This document shows positions 16,301 through 28,300 of a stretch of DNA of 64,000 nt, piece after piece. A model generated the notes under the pieces. It saw only the letters and a program-made list of their open reading frames with translations. It did no database searches and had not been told where the DNA came from. The position numbers were made by a program, and so were the translations under genes. Each line of letters begins with the position of its first letter. The first letter of the stretch is position 1. Where the stretch lies: assembly GCF_019966535.1 (NCBI RefSeq), contig NZ_JAIMID010000015.1:62001-126000 (forward strand), given 5' to 3'. The stretch comes from Mesobacterium pallidum. Lineage in GTDB: Bacteria > Pseudomonadota > Alphaproteobacteria > Rhodobacterales > Rhodobacteraceae.

Positions 16301-19300
16301 CCTTCGGCCAGGGTCAGCCCCTGCGCCCCGCGCGTGACGTCGCCCAGCACGTGCCAGCCGGTATCGGCCAGCGGGACCGAGCCGGTGAAGGGCGCGAAGG
16401 CATAGTCGCGGTTCGGCCCGTCGCCGTCGTCTTCCAGCACGCTCGCCGCCCGCGCCTCGCGCAGGAAGGCGGTCAGCCGGTCCACGTCGACCGCGTGCAA
16501 GGCATCGGGGTTGTCCGAGGCCAGCCGCAGGATGTCGCCCAGCGGCCCGCTGATGTTGAAATTGTTCTGCACGCCCATGAGGCCCGCGTTCGGCAGCTCT
16601 GCGCCCTCGTCGAAATCGTAAAGGTCGGGCAGGCCCAGCGTATGGGCGATCTCGTGCGCATAGCTCCAGGCCGCGATCTCGGCAAAGGCGGCGGCGGCAT
16701 CGAACCCGTCCGCGCCGCTTTGCGCGACGAGGGCGCGGAACATCGCCTCGGGGTCGAGCACCACCGCATCGCCGTAGCGGTCGAGGTTGAAGAGCTGGTC
16801 AAGCAGGAAGAGCCGCTCGGCCCGGGTCATCTGCGCCGTCTCGGCGGGGTCCAGAAGGCGGTCCAGCAGCGCGGTCGTCTCGGCATCTGCCCCGGGGTCG
16901 GCCGGGGCGAAATCGTACCTGGCAAAGCCGAGACGGCTGGCGGGCGTGATGCCGGAAAGCCGCGCGAGCACCTTGTCGAGCTCTTCGGCGGTCTCTTCCT
17001 CGAAGGTCTCGGTGGCGGCGCTGGCCGCGTCCAGCTCGGCCTGGGCCTCGCCCGCGGCCTGGGTGACCTCGGCCAGAAGCGCGTCGTAGGCGGGATCGTC
17101 GGGCGCCGTCTCGACCAGTCGCGCCAGCAGCCCGCCGACCCGGTCCATAGCGCCCTGCATCCCCGCGAAGACGGCCGAGAGGCCGTCGATACTGGCGTTG
17201 ATGGCACTCGTGAGGTCGGCGGCACCGTCCAGCCCGGCACCCTCGGCCGCGCCGCCGATGGCGCCAAAGCGGTTGACGGTCTGCGCCATGTGCACCGTCT
17301 CGTGCTGGACCTGCAGCATCTCGCTGTTGAACTCGGTCAGCAGCGCGCGGGCGTCGGCCTCGGTCGCGGCGCGGGCCCGGAACGGGGCCAGCTTGCTGTC
17401 GGCACTGTCCGAGACCGTCGCGCGCAGCACGTCAGAGGTGCCGCCGAACTGGTCGCGCAACTGCTGCATCTGCGCCTCGCCCCGTTCGCGCAGTGTGCCG
17501 GCGGTGGAGCCGTCGGTGATCGCATCGGCCGGCGGGCCGCCGACCTCGGTCCGCACGCGGGTAAAGATGTCGCCGGCGCGGTCCAGCTCGGCCTGGCCGG
17601 CCTCGTGCACCCCGGCCAGGTCGTTGACCCGCGCGGCGAATTCGAACGAATCCACCTCGCCGCCAAGGATGTCGCCAAGCAGGTCCAGCGCCTCGGAGAC
17701 CGAGCCGCGCAGCCCGCCCAGCGACTGGTGATAGGGGTTGGCGGCCGAGCCGTCGGGGCTGGCCGCGTCGCCCAGCAGCGCGTCGATGCTGGCGACCAGC
17801 CCGCTGGCGTCGAGCGCATGGTCCCCCTGCGGCCCGCCGGTGACCGAGCCGGGCGACGAGAGCGCATCGACGATGCTGTGCCGCAGGCTGTCGCTGATCA
17901 CGTTGCCGTCGCGGTTGAGGAAGGGCGAGGTGGCGGCGAGCCCGGACAGTTCGCCCTGCACCGCACCCATGAACCCGGCCAGCGCATCCCGGTCGCCGCC
18001 GGCGATTCGCGTGCTGTCGGTCAGCCAGTCGCCCAGGCCGGTCAGCTCGCCCCCGGTGTCGTAGGCGGACGCGATCACCGCGTCGAAATCCGCGAAGAGG
18101 TCGGCAAAATAGTCGCCGGCCGACACGTCCTGGCTGCCGAAGTCGCGCATGATGTCTTTCGCGGCGTCGTTGGCCCTGCGCGTGGTGTCGACCTGCTGCT
18201 GGATCATCTGGTCCAGCTGCTGGGTGCGGCCCTCGATCTCTTGCTGGCGGCGGGTCATTGCCTCGATCTGGGACGTGAATCCCTCGAGCAGGCGATGTTC
18301 GGCCTCGGTCGCGGTCTGTTCGTTGATCTCGCCGGCCCGGGTTGTCACGTCGGTGCGATAGGCGTCGGACTGGCTCTGGTGGGCCATTTCATGCGCATGG
18401 AGGTCGAGCGTGGTGTCGTCCCACCAAACCGTAAATTTCTGCGCCTCGGTAAAGGCCCGCGCGCCCTGCGCTTCGATCGCCTGCCGCGTCGCTTGCTCGA
18501 TCTGGATCGACGAGGCGTCCAGCACCTCCTGCCTGAACCGGTCCAGCGAGGATTGCAAAGCCGCGTTGTCGGCCGCGAGTGCGGTGCTGCTGGCGCCACC
18601 TTCGGCCCGGGCCTGCGCGCTGTCCTCGCCGCCGAAGACCGCGTCGTAATTGGTCAGCAGCGTGTCGAAGCGTTGAAGCTCGCCCTGCACCTGGCCCAGC
18701 GTCGTCGCGCTGCTTTCGGTCACGTCGCCAAAGAACGCCTGCATCTGCGCGGCAGCGGCCGGATCGGTGGACAGCGCCTCGCGCAGGCTCATCCCCGAGG
18801 CGCCCAGGCTGGCGCTGTCGGTGCCCGCCATGCCCTGTCGCAGGATCGCGGTGAAATCCGACAGCGCGGCATTGCCGGTGCTGCCGTACCCGGCCTGCGG
18901 CTGGAACGTGCTGCCGGTGCCAAGGCCCGCCGCGCCGATCAGGCCGGTCAGCCGGCCGCGCGCATCGTTCATGCGCTCCAGCACCGCGTTCATCTCGTTC
19001 AGAACCTGCACCTGCTCGGCCGTCTGGGCCTGCGACTGCGAGACCAGCGCGCTATGTGCGTCCAGCAGGCCCGTGAGCGATTGCGCCTGTCCGGTAAGCG
19101 CGGCGTTGAGAGCGCCAAGGCTGGCGCCGGCGCTGGCCAGCATCCCGCCATAGGCGGTCGCGTCGCCGTCAGCGGCGGCCACGATCTGCTTGAGCGCGGC
19201 GGTCTCGGCCTCGAAGGCGGCCATCTGCGCCGAGAACCCGGCCGAGACCTCGGCAAAGAACGCCTCGGTCTGGTCGGCCAGCGTGGCATAGGCGGCCATC

Positions 19301-22300
19301 TGGTCACCTTCGGCGATCAGCGTGCCGGCGGCATCGCCCATCGCCTTGTCGAACCGCTGCGCTGTCTCCTCGAGCTTGGCGGCCTCGTCCTCGATCGCCT
19401 CCTGTGCGGCGCCTTTGGCCTCTTCGGTCGCCTCTTCGCTGGGATCGGGCGGCACGTCGAGCGTGGCGGCATCGGCCGCGCCCGAGGTGAAGGCCCAGTC
19501 AAGGCTGCCGTCCGCCGCTTCGCTGAGGATGAAGGACGTGGCGCCCGGGATCGCCAGCATGGTCTGCACCGCCTCGCGGATGCGCGACTGCACCTGGCTC
19601 CAGCCCGCGTCGGTCAGGCCCTCGAAAAGCGCGGCGAAACTGTCCACCGGGGGCTCGTCGCCGGCCTCCCAGCCCTCCAGTTCGCGCAGGGCGGTGAGCT
19701 GTTCCTCGACCGCCGCCTTGAAGCTGTCGAGGTCGAGGTTGATGACCTGCGTCGGCACGGCCCGCCCCTCGAGGTCGACGCCGCCCAGGTCGCCGCCGTT
19801 CCATTCGAACCTTATGCCGGCGGTGTCGATCAGCCCGTCCGCGATGGCCGCACCGGCGCCCAGGTAGGCCGGATCGAAGAGAAAGCGCAGCGTGCCGCCC
19901 TCGGGCGTGTCGGTCTTGAAATAGCCGCGCCCGTCCGTGGCATCGACGCTTGCTTTCAGCTCGCGCGCGCCCGACAAGCTGCCGTGCACCGGGATCTCGA
20001 CATAGCGCGTGGCCAGGTTGGCCCCGGCCGCATCGGCATTGGGCGCCAGCGTGATCTTGCCGTCGGTGCGGTCGTCATCCCCGGCCTCGACCAGGTAGAA
20101 GAGGTTGCCGCGCTTGGTCTTGACCCCCGCTTCGCCCTCGATCGACCAGACCATGTCCAGCTCTCCGGTCAGCATGGCCAGGCCATCGGGGCCCAGCAGG
20201 CCGTCGAGCCGGCTGGGCAGCACCGACGCCTCGAGCGACAGCTCGGCAAAGGCGCCGCGGGGCAGGGTGATCTCGACCGTCAGGGCGCTGTCGCCCGCGC
20301 GCATGTCGACACCTTCGGCGGTCAGCGCCGCGCCGCCCACTTTCCAGTCGCCCCGCGCCGCGCCCACGGTCAGGAAATCGTTCGCCGGCACGCGGATGCG
20401 CAGGGTGACGGTCTTGTCCTCGGTGTTGCGCACGGTGACGGTGTGGCGTGTGTTGGCGCCGGTCGGGGCATCCTCGGCCGCCGTTTCCGGCCGCGCACCA
20501 TCGTTGAAGAAGATGTTGAGGTCATTGGCGGCGGCGCTGCTGTCGGTCAGCACCAGCCGCCCTTCAAAGCTGATGTTGTCCACGTTCAGCACCAGGTCGC
20601 TGTTCAGCTGCGGCTGGCCCGAGACGAACATGTGCGAGATGATCAGCCGCCCGACCTTGCCCTGCACCTCGGGCGGGATCCTGAACATCACCCGGTCCCA
20701 GAGCCCGCGATGCTCGGCCGAGATGCGGTCGCTGCCGGCCTCGATCGGCTCGAGCTCGATCAGCGATCCGTTGATCTCGGCCTGCACGCGGATGCGGTTG
20801 ATCACGTCCGGGAAATCGGCGCGGTCGGTCAGGCCCACCGTCCACTTGGTGTCGATGCCGATCTGGTCCTGGCCCGAAGGGAATTCCAGCGTGTTGTGCA
20901 CCAGCGCATCGCCGGCCTGGATGCGGAAGCTCCATTCCGCGAACTCGTCCTGGATGTACTTGAGGATCGGCGGCAGCTGGTCGAGCAGTTGACCCACCCG
21001 TTCGCGCCCCGCGCTGGTCGTGGGGGCAGGATCGGTCGTCGTGATCTCGGTCTGCTTGAAGATCCGCCAGCGGTTGGCGATGCCCTCGGGCGTGCGGTGG
21101 ACGCTGTCGGCGCCGTTGCGGCGTACCTCTTCGCGCAGCCGGTGCTGGAAGTCGAGCCGCTGCGCCGCCTTCAGCCAGCGTCCTTCGGCCTTTTTCAGCA
21201 GCGTGTCCCAGGTCTTCTGACTGGTCACCGCGTCGAAGATCCGGGTGTCGAGCGTGTCGAGGTCGGTGAAGGCCTCCCACATCTCCTGCAACTCGCCGGT
21301 CTTGAGCTTGTAGAGGATCGAGGCAAGGTCGGACAGGATCGACCCGGCATTGCCGGTCTCGGCGCCGACGCCCGACGGAGCGTCCCCGCCGCTGAGCACG
21401 ATGGGCTCGGCGCCCGGCTCGGGCGTCAGGAACAGCCCGTTCAGCAGGCGGCCGATGTCCTGCGCCATCGACTTGGCCTCGTCCAGCGTGATGCCGGCCT
21501 TGGCCTGCAAGAGCAGGTTGGCGATCCGTTCGACCGAGAATTCCAGCGCCAGCGAGGACAGGCCCGGCACCGGGATGGCCATGGCGTGGGTCGCGGCGTC
21601 GAAGCCGTCCAGCTCCGGGTTCGGTTCGAACCAGCCGGCAAGCCCGCCGCCGTGGTAGGACCAGCCCGCCACCTCGTAAAGCGACCGGCCCGGCAGCGGC
21701 GCCCGGCCAAAGAAGGGGCGGAACGAGGCCTCGAAATCGCCGTTGAACACGTCATCCAGCACCGCCTTGCGGTCCGGGTCGGTTGAGTTGTTGTAGGTGA
21801 CCGGGTCGTAGCCTTCGCGCAGGGTCTCGCCCACCGTGCTCTGCGCCTCTCCCAGCTTGAGGCCGCCACCGAGCGAGGAATAGAACCAGCCGGTGCCGAC
21901 GCCTTCCCAGTCGTGGCCGGTGTTCGGCGCGGTCAGGGCCCTGTAGGCGCCGGTGCTGAGGCCGAAGGTGCCCAGCTGTTCCTCTTCGCGGGCGACGTAC
22001 CAGCTGCGCAGGTTCTTTTCGAACCCGGCCACGTTGGTCTTGATGTTCTCGGCCGAGGGTGGCTGGTCGCCTTCGTCGTTGTAGAACCGCGCCAGCTTGC
22101 CGATGTCGAACGACACGTCGCTGAAGAAGGGGATGGAGGCGCTGTAGGCCGTCTTGACCTCGGCAAAGCGGTCCTGCAACCCGCGCCAGATGTTGTCGGG
22201 TGTGCCGCCGGCGCCGGTAAAGGTCTGCGCGTTGATGTCGGCGGTGCCGAGATACCAGCCAACCGCCCGCGCGTTCAGCGTGCCGACGCCCAGCCCGTAC

Positions 22301-25300
22301 TGGTCCGGATTGAAGAAACCGATCTTGATGTTCGGCACCGCGTCGTCCTCGAAGAACCCGGGCCGGCCGTCGAGCAGCATGTTCACGTCGGCGGTCAGCA
22401 CCGCCCCGCCGATCGAGGTGAAAGAGCTGACCTGATCCTTGTTGGCGGCGGTCTGGTAGTAGTTGTCGGCGTAATCCACGCCCTTCCAGTTGACCACTGC
22501 CGGGTCGCGGAAGTTGGAATAATCGATCTTGTCGAAGCCGACCCATTTGACCACGCGGCGGGTGTTCTCGATGATCTGCTCGACCTTGGCGGCCAGCCGC
22601 GCGAACCGGAAGCTGTGGATCGTCAGCGGCCCGGTGACCGCGGCGGTCGCGCCTTCGCTCACCACCGTGACAAAGGCCGTTCCGATCCCGAGCGTGTAGA
22701 AGCCGACCTTGGTCAGCGTCGACATCTTGCCGATCAGCTCGAGATACTTGTCGGTATTGACCACCATCTGCGGCTGCGGCGTGGTGATCGGGTCGATGGT
22801 CGTGACATGGACATGGCCCAGGTTGTCCTCGCCATAGCGGGTCATCAGGCGCTGCACGATCTCGGAATTGACCGAGGCGCCGCGATCCTGGCCGATGAAG
22901 TGCAGCGGCGATTGCAGCGTGCCCGAAAGCGCGGTCTCGAGCGCGACGATGTCGGCGTAGAAGGCATCGGCCGCCGCCTCGGCAAAGCCGCCGTCGTTCG
23001 ACACGCTGGCGTCGATCCAGTCGGGGATCAGCACCAGCGAATTGGCGGTCCGCGGATCGCCGTTCAGCGCGACCCAGTTGCCGACCCGCCGGGAGTCCGT
23101 GCCGCCGTTGCCGAACTGCGGATCGTACAGCATCGCGACGCCGCCCGAATTCTCGGCGATGGCCAGCGCCAGCGCGTAGACCGGGCTTTCCTCGAGCACG
23201 CCGCCGATCAGCGGCGCGCTGAAACCATGGGTCACCACCGTGACCCCGGCATAGCGCGCGCTGCCCTCGGGCTGCGGGCTTTCGACGAAAAAGCTCGCCT
23301 CGGCGTATTCGGTCTCGTGCTGGTCGTCCTTGGCCTGGCGCCGGACCTCGACGCCCCAGTGGTATTGCTGGCCGAAGGTCAGCACCGTGTCCTCGGGCAA
23401 CTCGATCCGGGTCAGCCCGTCCTCGCCGGTGATGGCCTGCATCTCTTCGGGGGTAAAGCGGCGCGTGAAGACCCGGTTGCGGTTGCCCTCGACCGTCAGC
23501 AGGTCGGTGCCCGAGGTCACGTCGGTCCAGCCCAGCAGCTTGAGCGCCTCGATCTGCTCGGCCGTCGTCTCGCCCGGGAAGAGGCCCTGCGCCGGGCCGG
23601 CGGCCGAGACGGTGACGATCAGCTGCGACACGTCCTCGTAATCGAGCACCTGGAACACCAGCGTGGGCGTCTCGAACGCGCCGCCGCCCGGGGCATAGGG
23701 CGCCAGCCGGATGCGGTTCTTGGCCGCCGTCACCTCGGTCTCGCCGGTGACGCCGGCGGGGGCGAGGTTGATCGAGTTGCGCCGCTGGGTCACCCCGTTG
23801 ACGATGCCGCCGGTGACGATGGGGGCGTAGCGTTCCCAATCCTCGGGCGTGCCGAGGATCTCGATATCCTCGAGCCCGTCGGAATAGCGGAAGACACCGT
23901 AAAGCGCGCGTTCGTCGACCTTGAGCGACACGGTGCCGATGCTGCGGCCAAAGGTGCTGGTGCGGCCGGTCTCGCCGAAATCGTCCAGCGGGAATTCGTA
24001 GAGCCGGTTGAAGAGCCCGTCCGCGTCGCGGTCCTGGACCAGGCGGATCAGCTCGTCCATCGCGGCGATGTCGTAGACCAGCGCGGTGCCCAGCCGGCCG
24101 CCGGACATGATCAGCTCGCCCCCGTCGGCGGTAAGCCCCAGGTCGGTGCCCCAGCTTTCGGGAATGCCGCGCGTGGCGGCGATCACCTTGATGCCGCCGC
24201 TCTCGCCGCTGCCGGGGCCGGTGGCGCCCGTGCTCTCGAGCAGCCCGGTGACCACGGCGATGTTCGACCCCGCCGGGTTGAAGTACCGGTGCGAAATGGT
24301 CGGGAAGGTCTCGGCCGCGAGGTTGGGGTTGCGGTCGATATAGCGCCAGTCGTAGCGCCGTTGCCCCAGCACGTAGCCCGTGCGCCCGTCGCGGGAAAAG
24401 ACGATGTCGACCGGGTCGGACACCGCGAAGGGGTCGGTCAGCGTGTTCGGGTCCTCGTCCAGCGGGAACTGGAACGGCGCGACCTTCTCGCGGACCCAGG
24501 TGCCGCCCGCGTCGCGCATGAGGACGATGATCGAACCGGCATAGCCCGCGCCGTTGAAGCGATAGCCGTTGTCGAGGACGATCGCCCGGACCAATCCGTC
24601 ATCGACGCCGAAATGGGTCTGCACGCCGCGCGGGTTGCGCAGGAAGATCCCGCCACCGTTGTCGCGGGCGCCGAACTCGGCCCGAAGCGCCGGATCGTCC
24701 GGCGTGCCATCTGGGCCGGCCATGGGTTGAGTCGTGCCCAGCAGCGCGAGGTCAAAGATCGCCACCCGCCCGTTGCCCTGGTTGCCCGCGTCGCGGTCGG
24801 TGGTGCTGTCCTGGGTGACGACGAGCTGTTCGAAATCCGGGGTCAGCGTGGCCTTGAGGTTGACCCAGTCCCTGCCCAACGACCGGCTGCCCAGCACCCG
24901 GTGATAGGTCGCCGGGTCGTTCGGGTCGGTGCCGATGATGTAGACCAGCGAACTGGCGCCGTCGAAGGCGTAAAGCCGTGTCCCCGCTGCGTTCAGCAGG
25001 ATGTCGGAAATCCGGGGCGCGCCGGGAATGTCGATGGTGTTGATCCCGTCGCGGAGCACATCCGCGTCGATCTGCCAGTTGATGACGGCATCCACCACCG
25101 CGATGGCCCCGGCGCGTTCCAGCCCGACATAGATCCGCGCCCCGTCGGGCGACATGACCAGCTGCCGCGGCGCCGTCGTTGCGCCGTCGCGCACCGGGGT
25201 GCCGTCGGGATTGAGCTTGCCGATGGGAATCCGCGCGATGAGCGAGGTGCGCGTCTCTTCCGAATCCGGGTCGGGGTAGGGCAGTTCGCGCAGCACGACC

Positions 25301-28300
25301 AGCTGGTCGACCAGCCCTTGCACGGTCGCGACCTCGGTGTCGTCCGGCTGTTCGATCCCGCGTTCGACCGCCAGGTAGCTGTTGCGGTAATCGGCGGTGA
25401 CGCGGGCGACGGTCGACAGGCGGATCTTGAGATCGCTGACCGCGCCCGACACGTTGTTGCCTTCGGCGAACCGGCTGATCCCGTCCAAGAGGTCGGTGGC
25501 GGTAAAGCCGGTGCTGGGCTTGGCGATGCGGTACTGGTTGACCGCCACTGTGCGCGGCGGCGTGACGCTCAGCACCTGCTGGCCGTCCTCGATCCGCCCC
25601 TCGGCGCGGACCGCCACGCCGTAGGAACTTTCCGAGAAGACGTAAAGCTCGGGCGAGTCGCTTTCGATCGTGCGCAGCAGCAGTTCGCGCAGCTCTTCCT
25701 CGGGGAAGTCGCCAAAGACGATGTAGCTGGGCGCGCCGCCCTCCGCGGTGTCGTAAAGCTTGTTGCCCGTCACCTCGAACCGCGGTCCGGTGACAAGGTT
25801 GCTGCCTTCGGCGACATCTGTGTTCAGCTTGACGGTGTAGCCCGTCACCTCGGGCAGGTCGCCGAAGAAGTCCGTGAAATTGGCCGTGCCGACCATCGAG
25901 ACGCTGTAATTGGCCGCCTCGGCCGCGATGGTCAGGATGGCCGAGCTGATGAAATCCAGCGTGTCGCCGTTGAACAGCGTGGTGGTCAGCTCGGTGATCG
26001 TGCGGGGCAGGTTGACGACAAAGTTCGCGCCCGCGTTCAGCGCGCCCATCATCACGCCGCCGCCCACGCCGTTGGTCACGAAGGCCGAGGATTGCACCGC
26101 GTCCGAAGCGCCCTTGGCCTTGACCTGGACCGAACCCGAGACCTCGCGCACCTCGGAGGGGTTCACCTTGAACACCGCCATCTGCCCGTTCGACGTGGCC
26201 CCGATGTGGGGCGGAGAGGCCGTGCGGGCAAAGCCGTTGGCATCCACGTAGCCGGAATCGATCTCCTGGTAGCCCTTGGCGATCGTGCCGTCGGGCATCA
26301 GGAAATCCGAGATGTGGTAGAACAGCACCTCGTCGCCGGGGTCGAGGTCGGTGGGGATGGCGAATTGCGCCGGGATCCACATCGGCGCATTGCCCGCGTC
26401 GAAATCGAAGGCGGCGGCGAATTCGAACCCCATGCCCTCGGGCACCGGGTCCGCGGCCAGCTGATCCTCGGTCAGCGTGGTCATGGTGACGGTGACGTCG
26501 CGGTTCAGCGCGCCGGCCGCGATGGCGACCTGGTAGCCATCGGCATTCTCGACGATGCCGCCGTGGGCGCCCACGGGAATGGCATCGCCAACCGTGGCGG
26601 CCGAGACGGTGACCGGCACCAGCACCTCGGTCGCGCGGAAGAGCACCTGCACCAGCGTCTCGCCTTCGGCAAGGCCGATGATGCGGCCGTCCGGCGTGAC
26701 CTCTGCGATCTCGCCGTTGACGACATAGGCCTGCACCTCGTCCGCGCGGGTCTGGATCACGTTCTCGCCGTCGAGGTCGAACAGCAGCAGCTGCCGCGCC
26801 GCACCTTCGGTGATCATCACCGCGTCGGGGTAGACATCGGCGCCATAGGCGATCAGCCCTTCGTCATAGGCGCTCAGCTGCCCGACGCGCACCACCGTCG
26901 CCGCCGTCACCGCGCCGCGATGGGCCTGCAGGGTGGTGTAGCCGTCGCTGCGCCCCTCGAGCTGGCCGCGCGTCATGCCCGCCACGGCCGGATCGGCGAA
27001 GTCGAGCGTCACGTAGCCCTCGGGCAGGGCGACCGAGCCGCCATCGGCAAAGGTGCCGGTGACGCCAAAGTCCATCCGCATCCCGTCAGCCAGCGACGGC
27101 GCGCGGGTCGAGAAGGCGATGCTTTCGAGGGCCGCCTGGCTGATGTCGACGGCCAGTGTCTGTTCGGCCGACCAGCGGTAGCCGTCGCTGGCGCGGATCA
27201 TGATGCGGGCCGGATCGGTGCGCCCGGCCTCGGGGGTGAACAGCACCGTGCGGCCATCGGCCAGCAGCGTCGCGGTGCCGCCCACGGCGCCGGTCACCTC
27301 GTAGAACACCGCGTCGCCTTCGGGATCGCCGGTCATCGAGCCCAGGTCGATGCGGATGCCAAGGTCGGAATAGGTCTTTTGCCGCGCCGGGGTGACGATG
27401 GGGGCAAGGTTGGCCCGCAGCCCGTAGTTCTGCAGCAAGAGCGCCCGGTCACGCGCATCGCGCAGCCCGTCGCCGCTGATGTCGCTGGGCGCGGCGTCCC
27501 AGAGGCCAAGGTCGGTGCTGTCCACGCTGCCGTCGCCGTTGACGTCGCCCGCCGCACGCAGCGCCAGCGTCACGGCCCCTGCCTCGGCGGCGGTCAGGGT
27601 GACGACATGCAGACCCGCGCTGTCGACGGCAAAGGTCGCGACGGTGCGGCCGTTCGCGCGGTGCGTCTCGAGCGCCGCCATGCCGTCCAGCAGCAGCCCG
27701 GCCGGGGCCGCGCCGATCACCGCGACGCGCAGCAACATCCGGCCGCCGGCGCTCTCCAGCTCGCTTTCGCGGATGGTGACCGTGACGGTCTCGGTCGCGC
27801 CCGCGGCGGGGGACAGGGCAAGCGGCTCCGCCTCGGCCAGCACACCGACATGGGTGGCCGATGGCGCCTCGATCGCCGCGCCGCTGGCGTCGTAGCTCCA
27901 GTGCCGCGTCTCGTCGCCGATCACCGTGGTCAGCCGCCCCGCCCCGCCGGTCTCGTAGCCGTAGGTCACGGCCTCCGACGCGGCCCCGGCAAAGGTCAGC
28001 CGCCCGGCTTCGTCGTAGAGATACAGCAGCCGCCCGCCGTCCGGCAGGCGCAGCCCGGCGATGGTGCCGAAGGCGCCGGTCATGATCTCGACCGCATCGC
28101 CATCGGGCGCGATGATCCCGCTGTCCGACAGGCGCAACCGGGTGCCGTCCTGCGTGACCCCGGTGAGGCGGCCGCGCCCGTTCGCCGTCCATTCGGTGCC
28201 GTCCGGCATGGTCAGCGCCAGCACGTCCGTCTCGCGGGTGAAGGGCGAATAGGGCAGGCCCGAGACCGCGTCGTACAACCCGCCATGGGCCTGCACCAGC

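Noticed and set aside
24000..25170. Independent genes inside the giant frame
   Set aside because: The propeller, hydrolase-like and protease segments are continuous in one frame, with no stops, internal ribosome-binding sites or frameshifts that I can see.
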